A program made the position numbers and the translations under genes. Positions 1-5,804 of a DNA stretch of 8,284 bases are shown piece by piece. Location of the stretch: assembly GCA_004356215.1 (NCBI GenBank), contig SMXR01000076.1, positions 1 to 8,284 on the forward strand, given 5' to 3'. The notes beneath the pieces are model-generated. The model did no database searches and was not told the DNA's origin. It was given only the letters and a program-made list of their open reading frames with translations. Source of the stretch: Alphaproteobacteria bacterium. GTDB lineage: Bacteria > Pseudomonadota > Alphaproteobacteria > Sphingomonadales > SMXR01. How positions within the stretch are numbered: position 1 is the stretch's first letter; each line of letters starts with the position of its first letter.

Positions 1-182
1 ACAATAAATCCGACAGGATTGATGATCAGCGCTGAACCGGCGGCAACTTGAGGCGCCGATGTGGTAAAAAAGGCCGTGTAAAAAATGTAAGCAATAAAGA
101 TGAAAAACAGAGTGCCAATGATGCTTTTCACGGTCTGGATTATTTTCCAGGTATTTTTCAGAATTATTTTTAAATTATCCAT
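1..182 (-). CDS. sppA: Signal peptide peptidase SppA (67K-type), N-terminal fragment
   Basis: This is a partial gene read leftward from an ATG at 182-180; the window edge cuts it after 60 codons. The visible product starts MDNLKIILKNTWKIIQ. It then has one hydrophobic membrane segment at about residues 21-40 (IIGTLFFIFIAYIFYTAFF), followed by a short linker and a beta strand ending ALIINPVGFI. This layout, with a basic N-terminus, an LFFIF membrane anchor and then a strand like 'GALLLDISGVIVD', matches the start of E. coli-type SppA. SppA is an inner-membrane serine protease with a Ser/Lys dyad that degrades cleaved signal peptides. The catalytic residues lie outside the window. AGGA lies 8 bases before the ATG. 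The gene follows fprA on the same strand after 67 bases with no visible terminator, so co-transcription is likely. The identification rests on only 60 residues, so another single-pass membrane protein is possible. Confidence 0.68.
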   Translation of the reverse strand, partial: MDNLKIILKNTWKIIQTVKSIIGTLFFIFIAYIFYTAFFTTSAPQVAAGSALIINPVGFI

Positions 183-249
183 GTCTAAATTCCTGCTCTC
201 GCTGCCCTGAATGTCTGGTTTATATCATTTATGGTTGCCAAAACCTAAA

Positions 250-1569
250 TCAAGTTTTTGTGGCTTTAATCAAGTCTTTAATGTCATGAAATTTTACCCG
301 GGGGATATCACCGCTTGCCGCTTGTTCTTCGGCCGCCTCAATTTTTTTCCAATCCTGAAATGTCACAACTTCAAGCCCGCGGTCTTTGATCAGGGCATCA
401 AGGCCGGCGCGGCCCTCTTTTCCCGAAGGTTTCTCTCCTTTGAGAATTTTTGCGGCAATTTCGTGGCCGTCAGGCCGATTGGTGCCGATGGTGCCGGTCG
501 GGCCGCGGCGTGCCCAGCCGGTGGCATAAAGGCCATTCTCAATTTTGCCCTCATCATTAACAAACTTGCCGCCCCGGTCATCAAAAGGCGCGCCATCTAG
601 CGGGATGCTTTGATAGCCAATGCACGGGATGACCATCTGGCATTCAATCTCAAAGGTTTCGCCGGTTCCGATACACTTGGCGTTTTCATCAACCCGGGTT
701 TTTTCCAGTCTTATCCCAGTGACCCTGTCGTCTCCCAGGATTTCGACCGGCATCGCATAAAATTTGATGTGCAGGGCTTTTTTGCTTTGATCGGGTTTGT
801 TCATGGCAAAGCTTTGCAGATGAATGAGGTTTTTACGCACCGCAAGGTTTAGGCCGGCCATTTGGTCTTCCGTCAATTCCGGCAAATCTGCCCCAGAGGT
901 CAGGGCCACACAGTTTTCCAGTTGACCCATCTCGCCCACTTCCTTTGGGGTAAACTTGGCCTCCAATGGTCCGCGGCGGCCCAAAATCCAAATGTCTTTC
1001 AAGGGGCTGTTATGGATAACCTCGGCGGCATAAGGGGCAAGGTCGGATACGGCCATCTCTGCCGGTGTTTTGGCCAGGACGCGGGCAACATCAACAGCAA
1101 CATTGCCATTGCCGATGACCGCGACTGATGTGATATCCAGATCAAGCTTAAGATCGGCAAAATCCGGATGAGAATTATACCAGCCGACGAAAGCAGCCGA
1201 ACCGATGACCCCGGATTTGTCATTGCCGGGGATCCATAATTTACGATCTTTGGGTGCGCCAACGGCAACAACCACGGCATCATAAAGTCCGCGCAATTCG
1301 GCCAGTGTTACATCTTTGCCCACGTCCAAATTGCCAATAAAATGAATGGTGTTGCCAAGGGCGGTTTTCTCATAGCGGCGGAAAACTCCCTTGATAGACT
1401 GGTGATCAGGCGCCACCCCACCCCGGATCAGGCCATAAGGCGTGGGCAGTTTGTCGATGATATCAACCCGGACATGGTCTTCGACGGCCAGGTTTTCGGC
1501 GGCATAATACCCCGCCGGCCCAGAGCCGATGATACAAACATGCAAAAGGGCTTGATTTTTATCAGCCAT
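250..1569 (-). CDS. fprA: Ferredoxin-NADP+ reductase, adrenodoxin reductase type (FprA-like FAD enzyme)
   Basis: This complete 439-residue cytoplasmic flavoprotein belongs to the adrenodoxin reductase/FprA family, which moves electrons between NADPH and ferredoxin. Visible motifs, in order: an FAD-binding GSGPAGYYAAENL at residues 15-27; PYGLIRGGVAPDH at about 44-56, typical of this family; an NADPH-binding GNGNVAVDVAR at 153-163; GRRGPLEAKFT at 197-207, whose paired arginines contact the 2'-phosphate of NADPH in the family; and the C-terminal flavin-contacting GWARRGPTGTIGTNRPDG. Length is normal for the bacterial family (about 440-460). The ATG at 1569 is preceded by GGAG with 5 bases spacing. 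It is read divergently from groES, and sppA follows downstream. The glutamate synthase small subunit and other pyridine nucleotide-disulfide oxidoreductases share the fold, but the PYGLIRGGVAPDH and ARRGPTG motifs favour FprA. The physiological electron partner cannot be told from this sequence. Confidence 0.92.
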   Translation of the reverse strand: MADKNQALLHVCIIGSGPAGYYAAENLAVEDHVRVDIIDKLPTPYGLIRGGVAPDHQSIKGVFRRYEKTALGNTIHFIGNLDVGKDVTLAELRGLYDAVVVAVGAPKDRKLWIPGNDKSGVIGSAAFVGWYNSHPDFADLKLDLDITSVAVIGNGNVAVDVARVLAKTPAEMAVSDLAPYAAEVIHNSPLKDIWILGRRGPLEAKFTPKEVGEMGQLENCVALTSGADLPELTEDQMAGLNLAVRKNLIHLQSFAMNKPDQSKKALHIKFYAMPVEILGDDRVTGIRLEKTRVDENAKCIGTGETFEIECQMVIPCIGYQSIPLDGAPFDDRGGKFVNDEGKIENGLYATGWARRGPTGTIGTNRPDGHEIAAKILKGEKPSGKEGRAGLDALIKDRGLEVVTFQDWKKIEAAEEQAASGDIPRVKFHDIKDLIKATKT

Positions 1570-1641
1570 AAATTCTCCGATATTTCCTACCTACGCGCAT
1601 TTTTTGCAGTTTTGAACAGGGAAAACTCAAAAACAAGCCCA

Positions 1642-1647
1642 ATTATA
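1642..1647 (-). promoter_or_regulatory. Possible -10 element for fprA
   Basis: Read on the minus strand, 1647-1642 is a perfect TATAAT lying about 70 bases upstream of the fprA start codon. The next 40 bases upstream (1650-1690) are very A/T-rich, as in an UP element, but I see no good -35 hexamer at 16-18 bases. The call is weak because TATAAT is easily found by chance in such A/T-rich DNA. Confidence 0.3.
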
Positions 1648-1691
1648 GGAATTTTTCTTTTAAGTTTTTTTAATAAAAATTTTAACCCCCA

Positions 1692-1720
1692 CTTGACTCA
1701 GAAGCTCAAATGCCCCACAT
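1692..1720 (+). promoter_or_regulatory. Sigma-32 (RpoH)-like heat-shock promoter of groESL
   Basis: CTTGAC at 1692-1697 and CCCCACAT at 1713-1720 are separated by 15 bases. The known sigma-32 consensus is CTTGAA, 13-15 bases, CCCCATNT, so the -35 differs at one base and the -10 at one base. A run of C (1686-1690) also precedes the -35, as at the E. coli groE promoter. Scored as a sigma-70 promoter, TTGACT has no convincing TATAAT partner, so the heat-shock reading fits better. The inferred transcript would start near 1727, just before the CIRCE element, giving a leader of about 70 bases. Confidence 0.7.
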
Positions 1721-1732
1721 CAACCTCAGAAA

Positions 1733-1759
1733 TTAGCACTCTCTATTGTAGACTGCTAA
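1733..1759 (+). promoter_or_regulatory. CIRCE operator (HrcA binding site)
   Basis: TTAGCACTC (1733-1741), nine bases, then GACTGCTAA (1751-1759). The CIRCE consensus is TTAGCACTC-N9-GAGTGCTAA; the left arm is perfect and the right arm has one mismatch (C for G at 1753). The spacing is exactly nine. CIRCE is bound by the repressor HrcA, which typically needs GroEL for activity, so free GroEL closes a feedback loop. The site lies just after the inferred start of transcription and 37 bases before the groES ATG. In the mRNA it could also form a hairpin. The hrcA gene is not in this window. Confidence 0.93.
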
Positions 1760-1796
1760 AAATTTAAAAATTAACCCACTAAAATGAGGAAAAACT

Positions 1797-2087
1797 ATGA
1801 AATTTCGTCCCTTACATGACCGTGTAGTGGTTCGTCGCATTGAAAACGAAGAAAAAACCGCTGGCGGCATTATTATTCCTGATACCGCCCAGGAAAAACC
1901 CAGCGAAGGCGAAGTCATTGCCGCTGGCCCCGGTGCCCGAGGCGAAGATGGCAAAGTTGTTCCGCTTGATGTCAAAGCCAAGGACCGGGTTCTGTTTGGC
2001 CAATGGTCGGGCAGCGAAATCAAGGTTGACGGCGAAGAGCTGTTGATCATGAAAGAATCCGACATCTTGGGCATTATCACCAAGTAA
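1797..2087 (+). CDS. groES: Co-chaperonin GroES (Hsp10)
   Basis: This complete 96-residue protein is the normal length for GroES. It forms the heptameric lid that caps the GroEL folding chamber in the cytoplasm. It begins with the family's MKFRPLHDRVVVRR strand. The mobile loop follows at about residues 17-34 and contains the hydrophobic tripeptide III in GGIIIPDTA, which docks on GroEL. Next come the roof-loop region GPGARGEDGK and the C-terminal strands with VLFGQWSGSEIKVDGEELLIM. The ATG at 1797 is preceded by TGAGGA with six bases spacing. It is the first gene of the groESL operon, with groEL starting 40 bases after its stop. Control is predicted from the sigma-32-like promoter and the CIRCE site directly upstream. 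Confidence 0.98.
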   Translation: MKFRPLHDRVVVRRIENEEKTAGGIIIPDTAQEKPSEGEVIAAGPGARGEDGKVVPLDVKAKDRVLFGQWSGSEIKVDGEELLIMKESDILGIITK

Positions 2088-2127
2088 ACAATTCAAACCA
2101 TAATTTTATTAACAGAGGAATTTAAAA

Positions 2128-3783
2128 ATGGCTGCAAAGGAAGTAAAATTTCACGCCGATGCCCGTGATCGCATGATGAGGGGTATCGATATTCTAGCCA
2201 ACGCCGTCAGGGTTACGCTTGGCCCCAAGGGCCGCAATGTAATCCTGGACAAATCCTTCGGCCCCCCCCGGATTACCAAGGACGGGGTTGCCGTTGCCAA
2301 AGAAATAGAGCTTAAAGACAAGTTCGAGAACATGGGCGCCCAAATGCTTCGCGAGGTTGCTTCAAAAACCAATGATGAGGCAGGCGATGGCACCACCACC
2401 GCCACCATACTGGCCCAGGCGATTGTTCGCGAAGGCCTGAAATATGTGGCTGCCGGGATGAACCCGATGGACCTGAAAAGGGGTGTTGACCTTGGCGTTA
2501 CCGCAATTGTCAAGGCTCTGGAGAAAGCTTCAAAGCCGGTTCCGGGCTCCGCTGAAATTTCCCAGGTTGGCGCTATTGCCGCCAACGGCGAAGAAGCGGT
2601 CGGTAAAATGATCGCGGAAGCCATGGAAAAGGTCGGCAAAGAAGGCGTCATAACTGTTGAAGAGGCCAAAGGCCTTGAATCAGAGCTGGATGTCGTTGAA
2701 GGCATGCAGTTTGATCGCGGCTATCTGTCCCCTTACTTCATCACCAATGCCGAAAAAATGATGGTTGAGCTCGAGGATCCTTACATTCTTCTGAACGAAG
2801 GCAAACTCGGCAACCTGCAGCCATTGCTGCCGCTTCTTGAAGCCGTGGTTCAATCTTCCCGGCCGTTGCTGATTGTTGCCGAAGATATTGAAGGCGAGGC
2901 ATTGGCTACGCTGGTGGTTAACAAACTCAGGGGTGGCCTAAAGATTGCCGCTGTCAAGGCACCAGGTTTTGGTGATCGACGTAAAGCCATGCTTGAAGAT
3001 ATCGCCACCCTTACCGGTGGCCAGGTGATTTCCGAAGACCTTGGCATCAAGCTTGAGAATGTTACGCTTGACATGCTCGGTAGCGCCAAAAAAGTGTCCA
3101 TCGACAAGGATGATACAACCATTGTAGATGGCGCTGGCAAAACCGCTGACATCAAGGCACGCTGTGACCAGATCCGGGTCCAGTCTGAAACCACAACGTC
3201 TGATTACGACAAGGAAAAACTGCAGGAACGCCTGGCCAAGCTTTCGGGCGGGGTTGCAATTATCCGTGTCGGCGGCGCCACAGAAACAGAAGTTAAGGAA
3301 CGCAAAGACCGCGTTGACGATGCACTTCATGCCACCCGCGCAGCCGTTGAAGAGGGCATTGTTGCCGGTGGAGGCGTGGCTCTTTTTTACGCGACACGGA
3401 CGCTGGACAAGCTGAAAGGCCTCAATGAAGACCAAAACCGTGGCATTGCTATTGTCCGCCGCGCGCTGCAAGCGCCGGTGCGCCAGATTTCCGAAAATTC
3501 GGGCGTTGATGGAGCCATTGTCGTTGGCAAGTTGCAGGAAAGCAAAGATATCAACTTCGGTTTTGATGCTGCCCAGGAAGGCTTTTCAGGGTTGGTTGAC
3601 ATGGTCAAGGCCGGGATTATCGACCCCACCAAGGTTGTTCGCACTGCTTTGCAGGACGCAGCTTCGATCGCCGGTCTTCTGATCACCACCGAAGCGATGG
3701 TGGCGGAAATTCCGGAAGAAGACAAAACTCCCGCCGGTGGCGGCATGCCCGATATGGGCGGTATGGGTGGCATGGGCTTTTAA
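2128..3783 (+). CDS. groEL: Chaperonin GroEL (Hsp60)
   Basis: This complete 551-residue ATP-dependent chaperonin subunit would form the double heptameric ring that encloses unfolded proteins together with GroES. The sequence reads through all family landmarks: LGPKGRNVILDKSFG and the ATP-site motif GDGTTTATILAQAI (about residues 86-99) in the equatorial domain; FDRGYLSPYF at the start of the apical region; KAPGFGDRRKAMLEDIA; and DALHATRAAVEEG, which holds the catalytic aspartate region (Asp398 in E. coli numbering). The tail is GGGMPDMGGMGGMGF, the flexible Gly-Gly-Met C-terminus that projects into the cavity. AGAGGA lies eight bases before the ATG. Expression is expected with groES from the same promoter, and an intrinsic terminator follows the stop. 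One small oddity is FGPPRITKDG where FGAPRITKDG is usual; it lies in a run of eight C. Confidence 0.98.
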   Translation: MAAKEVKFHADARDRMMRGIDILANAVRVTLGPKGRNVILDKSFGPPRITKDGVAVAKEIELKDKFENMGAQMLREVASKTNDEAGDGTTTATILAQAIVREGLKYVAAGMNPMDLKRGVDLGVTAIVKALEKASKPVPGSAEISQVGAIAANGEEAVGKMIAEAMEKVGKEGVITVEEAKGLESELDVVEGMQFDRGYLSPYFITNAEKMMVELEDPYILLNEGKLGNLQPLLPLLEAVVQSSRPLLIVAEDIEGEALATLVVNKLRGGLKIAAVKAPGFGDRRKAMLEDIATLTGGQVISEDLGIKLENVTLDMLGSAKKVSIDKDDTTIVDGAGKTADIKARCDQIRVQSETTTSDYDKEKLQERLAKLSGGVAIIRVGGATETEVKERKDRVDDALHATRAAVEEGIVAGGGVALFYATRTLDKLKGLNEDQNRGIAIVRRALQAPVRQISENSGVDGAIVVGKLQESKDINFGFDAAQEGFSGLVDMVKAGIIDPTKVVRTALQDAASIAGLLITTEAMVAEIPEEDKTPAGGGMPDMGGMGGMGF

Positions 3784-3806
3784 ACCTCCTCCTGTTGAAA
3801 AATTTG

Positions 3807-3835
3807 AAAAGGCCGGGTTTTTCCCGGCCTTTTTT
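3807..3835 (+). terminator. Intrinsic terminator of the groESL operon
   Basis: GGCCGGG (3811-3817) pairs perfectly with CCCGGCC (3823-3829) around a TTTTT loop. Six T follow at 3830-3835, and AAAA precedes the stem, so the hairpin could extend by four A-T pairs. It begins 24 bases after the groEL stop. The symmetric A and T runs mean it could act in both directions. It separates groESL from the porin gene. Confidence 0.93.
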
Positions 3836-3847
3836 ATTGTCATCCAC

Positions 3848-3865
3848 CTGTAATCTTTCTGGCAT
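3848..3865 (+). promoter_or_regulatory. Candidate PHO box (PhoB site) upstream of the porin gene
   Basis: CTGTAAT (3848-3854), CTTT, CTGGCAT (3859-3865) are two direct repeats in an 11-base period. The PhoB box is built of CTGTCAT repeats in that period with a four-base A/T-rich spacer, and each half here differs from it at one base. A degenerate third unit, AGGACAT, sits in phase at 3870-3876. No clear -10 hexamer is visible at the expected distance, which lowers confidence. The link to the downstream O/P-type porin, some relatives of which are induced by phosphate starvation, is inference. Confidence 0.5.
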
Positions 3866-3882
3866 TTAAAGGACATTCCGGG

Positions 3883-3904
3883 GGTTTAGGAAAACAACTA
3901 AACC
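3883..3904. repeat. Inverted repeat in the porin 5' region
   Basis: GGTTTAG (3883-3889) and CTAAACC (3898-3904) are perfect 7-base inverted arms around an eight-base A-rich centre. No T run follows, so it is not an intrinsic terminator. If transcription starts shortly after the PHO-like repeats, it would lie at or near the 5' end of the mRNA, where a hairpin could stabilise the message. It could instead be a dimeric regulator's operator. The sequence does not decide between these. Confidence 0.5.
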
Positions 3905-3935
3905 AGGGGAGTAAATATTCACCTTGAAGGCATAA

Positions 3936-3965
3936 ATGAAAGAGGTTAAGGACAACTCCAATTGA
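3936..3965 (+). CDS. Possible nine-codon leader reading frame before the porin gene
   Basis: An ATG at 3936 opens a frame encoding MKEVKDNSN, with TGA at 3963-3965. The stop lies one base before the porin ATG at 3967. AAGG at 3927-3930 stands five bases ahead of this ATG, a better ribosome site than the porin itself has. The closest Shine-Dalgarno-like sequence to the porin ATG, AAGGA at 3948-3952, is inside this frame and 14 bases away, which is too far for efficient direct initiation. Translation of the leader with re-initiation at the porin start is therefore plausible. Such short frames also occur by chance, so the call is tentative. Confidence 0.3.
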   Translation: MKEVKDNSN

Positions 3966-3966
3966 A

Positions 3967-5196
3967 ATGGACTTTAGAATGAAAAAATTTGGGGTAGGTT
4001 TTGGGGCAGTTCTTTTATATTTGATAGCCCTCCCGGTATTAGGTCAGGAAACGGAACAATCTTCAGACCTTACTTTTGACTGGACCCCGGTTCCTGAATT
4101 GAAATCCAGGAATGGAAAATTTCAGGTCAAGCTCCGGGGGCGGTTTTATCTAGACAATGCGTGGATTAATAATTCCGATAATACAATAAACCTGAATGGC
4201 ACGGAAGTCAGAGCCGCGCGAATTGGCATTGATGGAAAGTATGGAGAGAAATTCAGTTTCCGGATTGAATTTGATCTGGCCCGGGATGTGAAGGCAAACA
4301 AAGACATTTATATACAATGGAAAGGCTGGGCGACGATTAAAGTAGGTCACCACAAATTTGGCGCCCCAATGGAAGGTTCTTCAAGCTCTCGCTTTACCCC
4401 ATTAATGGAACGAAGCGCTATGATCAATGGTTTTGGGTTTGGCCGGAAAGGCGGGGTGTCAATAACCAAAAATTTTGGCAACAGTATGATTAAAATTGGC
4501 GCTGGCGGAGGCGATGTTGACTTCGCAAAAGTTTCTTCACCCGGATTTCAAATGTCGGCACGAGGCGTTCATGCCATTCCCATTGAGCGCGGATATATTC
4601 ACTTTGGGGCCACTTTAAACCGTCTAAAAACAACTGATGTTGAGACCATTTTTTTATACGCCGCAAGACCTTTTCAGCATCAGGCTCCAGCTTTAATTAA
4701 TACCAATCGGATAGCTGAATCTCAAATTTTCTTTGGATTTGAAGCTGGGATCTTTAAAGGGCCTTTTAATTTGATAAATGAAACTGGTTTCCTCAAAGCA
4801 ACCTTGGTAGCCCCGGCCCAGGGACAGGCCAATCCAACATTTTGGGGCAGCCAGGTTACAGCCAGTTACTTTTTAACCGGCGAAGATAGTCCCTATAATC
4901 CTAAAAATGGCACCTATGCCCGTCCGAATATTAAACGTCCTTTCTTGAAGGGCGGCCCCGGCGCCATTCAAATAGTGGCGCGCTACGATTATATTGACCT
5001 GACCGATAACGGGATTTTCGGTGGTATCCAGAAAACTGTAATTTTAGGAGTAAACTGGTGGCTAGCTTCACAGATCAAGGTTGCAGTCAATTATTCCCAC
5101 TCCAATATCAGCCAGGCGTTTCTGGTTGCCGACAATGGCAGTGATGGCGCCAATAAGGTCAACGCTTTTGGCATCAGAACACAAATTGATTGGTAA
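3967..5196 (+). CDS. Outer-membrane porin, phosphate-selective porin O/P family
   Basis: This 409-residue outer-membrane beta-barrel channel resembles the OprO/OprP family (Porin_O_P), trimeric channels that in Pseudomonas favour phosphate and polyphosphate. A signal peptide is visible: MKKFGVGFGAVLLYLIALPVLG, probably cleaved before QETEQ. The second ATG at 3979 gives the more usual signal peptide start; the first, at 3967, adds MDFR. Family-like features include the stretch VRAARIGIDGKYGEKFSFRIEFDLA (about residues 80-105), an IKVGHHKFGAP strand, and FTPLMERSA near 143-151, like the conserved 'F-MERS' motif. Alternating amphipathic strands fill the rest. The protein ends IRTQIDW, an aromatic C-terminal residue as in BAM substrates, although Phe is commoner. 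The true substrate is unknown, and family members in alphaproteobacteria are often annotated only as 'porin'. Upstream lie PHO-like repeats, an inverted repeat and a possible leader frame. Its DNA appears more A/T-rich than the neighbouring genes. Confidence 0.82.
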   Translation: MDFRMKKFGVGFGAVLLYLIALPVLGQETEQSSDLTFDWTPVPELKSRNGKFQVKLRGRFYLDNAWINNSDNTINLNGTEVRAARIGIDGKYGEKFSFRIEFDLARDVKANKDIYIQWKGWATIKVGHHKFGAPMEGSSSSRFTPLMERSAMINGFGFGRKGGVSITKNFGNSMIKIGAGGGDVDFAKVSSPGFQMSARGVHAIPIERGYIHFGATLNRLKTTDVETIFLYAARPFQHQAPALINTNRIAESQIFFGFEAGIFKGPFNLINETGFLKATLVAPAQGQANPTFWGSQVTASYFLTGEDSPYNPKNGTYARPNIKRPFLKGGPGAIQIVARYDYIDLTDNGIFGGIQKTVILGVNWWLASQIKVAVNYSHSNISQAFLVADNGSDGANKVNAFGIRTQIDW

Positions 5197-5214
5197 GCCT
5201 TAAAAGGCTAAAAG
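5186..5214 (+). promoter_or_regulatory. Weak candidate promoter for the DUF1285-Nudix-cca operon
   Basis: TTGATT (5186-5191) and TAAAAG (5209-5214) are 17 bases apart; each matches the sigma-70 hexamers at four of six bases. The spacer contains the palindrome AGCCTT-AA-AAGGCT (5196-5209), which could be an operator or a chance repeat. The inferred start near 5221 would sit just ahead of the strong AGGAGG ribosome site at 5230-5235. Read-through from the porin gene is an alternative, since no intrinsic terminator separates them. Confidence 0.22.
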
Positions 5215-5240
5215 GGGTTCGGTGAGGATAGGAGGCCCTA

Positions 5241-5804
5241 ATGCCCGCTGAAAACCCGAATACATTGCAGGATATCCTGAAAGCTATCCAGGATAAAAAG
5301 CTTCCCCCTGTCCATCTGTGGAACCCGGATTTTTGCGGCGATATTGAAATGCGTATTGGCCGCGATGGCACCTGGTTTTACATGGGTACCCCAATTGGCC
5401 GTAAGGCGATGGTGAAGCTTTTCTCTACCGTTTTGCGCCTGGATGACGATGGCAAATACTATCTGGTCACGCCGGTTGAAAAACTTGGCATCAAGGTTGA
5501 TGATGCGCCGTTCCTGGCGGTTGAAATGGTCCGGGAAGGCTCTGGCGCTACCCAGGTTTTGAGTTTTCGCACCCAAACCGATGACTGGGTAGTCGCGGAC
5601 AAAACACATCCCATCAGGTTTTCATTTAATGTCAAAACCAATGAGCCTTCACCCTATATTTTGGTCCGCGACAATCTGGAAGCCTTAATCAACCGGCCAC
5701 TTTTTTACGATTTGGTGGCGCTTGCCGAACATAAAAAAATCGGGGATAAAACCGTCCTTGAGATTACCAGCCAGGGCGAAGTTTTCAGGATTGGTGAGCT
5801 ATGA
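5241..5804 (+). CDS. DUF1285 domain-containing protein of unknown function
   Basis: This complete 187-residue protein has no signal peptide or membrane segment and is predicted to be cytoplasmic. Almost the whole length matches the DUF1285 family as I know it: PPVHLWNPDFCGDIEMRI (about residues 22-39), RDGTWFYMGTPIGRKAMVKLFSTVL (41-65), YYLVTPVEKLGIKVDDAPFLAVEM (73-96), and a C-terminal half with NRPLFYDLVALAE. No catalytic motif is recognisable, and the biochemical role of the family is not established. Translation should be strong: a perfect AGGAGG at 5230-5235 is five bases from the ATG. Its stop overlaps the start of the Nudix gene as ATGA, so the two are translationally coupled. The neighbourhood with a CoA-type Nudix hydrolase and a CCA-adding enzyme is one I recognise from other alphaproteobacteria, which hints at a link to nucleotide, CoA or tRNA metabolism without proving one. 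Confidence 0.88.
   Translation: MPAENPNTLQDILKAIQDKKLPPVHLWNPDFCGDIEMRIGRDGTWFYMGTPIGRKAMVKLFSTVLRLDDDGKYYLVTPVEKLGIKVDDAPFLAVEMVREGSGATQVLSFRTQTDDWVVADKTHPIRFSFNVKTNEPSPYILVRDNLEALINRPLFYDLVALAEHKKIGDKTVLEITSQGEVFRIGEL

Noticed and set aside
211..1128. Plus-strand frames within the fprA region
   Set aside because: The minus-strand fprA product has all family motifs across this region; the plus frames show none and overlap it completely.
1733..2083. Minus-strand frame covering groES and the CIRCE element
   Set aside because: It lies antisense to a clear groES gene, encodes no recognisable protein, and ends inside the regulatory element.
2938..3471. Long open frame on the minus strand inside groEL (and others at 2151-2705, 2850-3194, 3387-3773)
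   Set aside because: They are opposite a certain groEL gene, have low-complexity Ser/Ala-rich or meaningless products, and lack ribosome sites; they are shadows of the groEL codon pattern.
3738..3780. Tandem GGC/ATG-rich repeat at the end of groEL
   Set aside because: It encodes the normal Gly-Gly-Met tail of GroEL and needs no other explanation.
5196..5209. AGCCTT-AA-AAGGCT as a terminator of the porin gene
   Set aside because: The usable stem is only five pairs and no T run follows on either strand, so it is not an intrinsic terminator.
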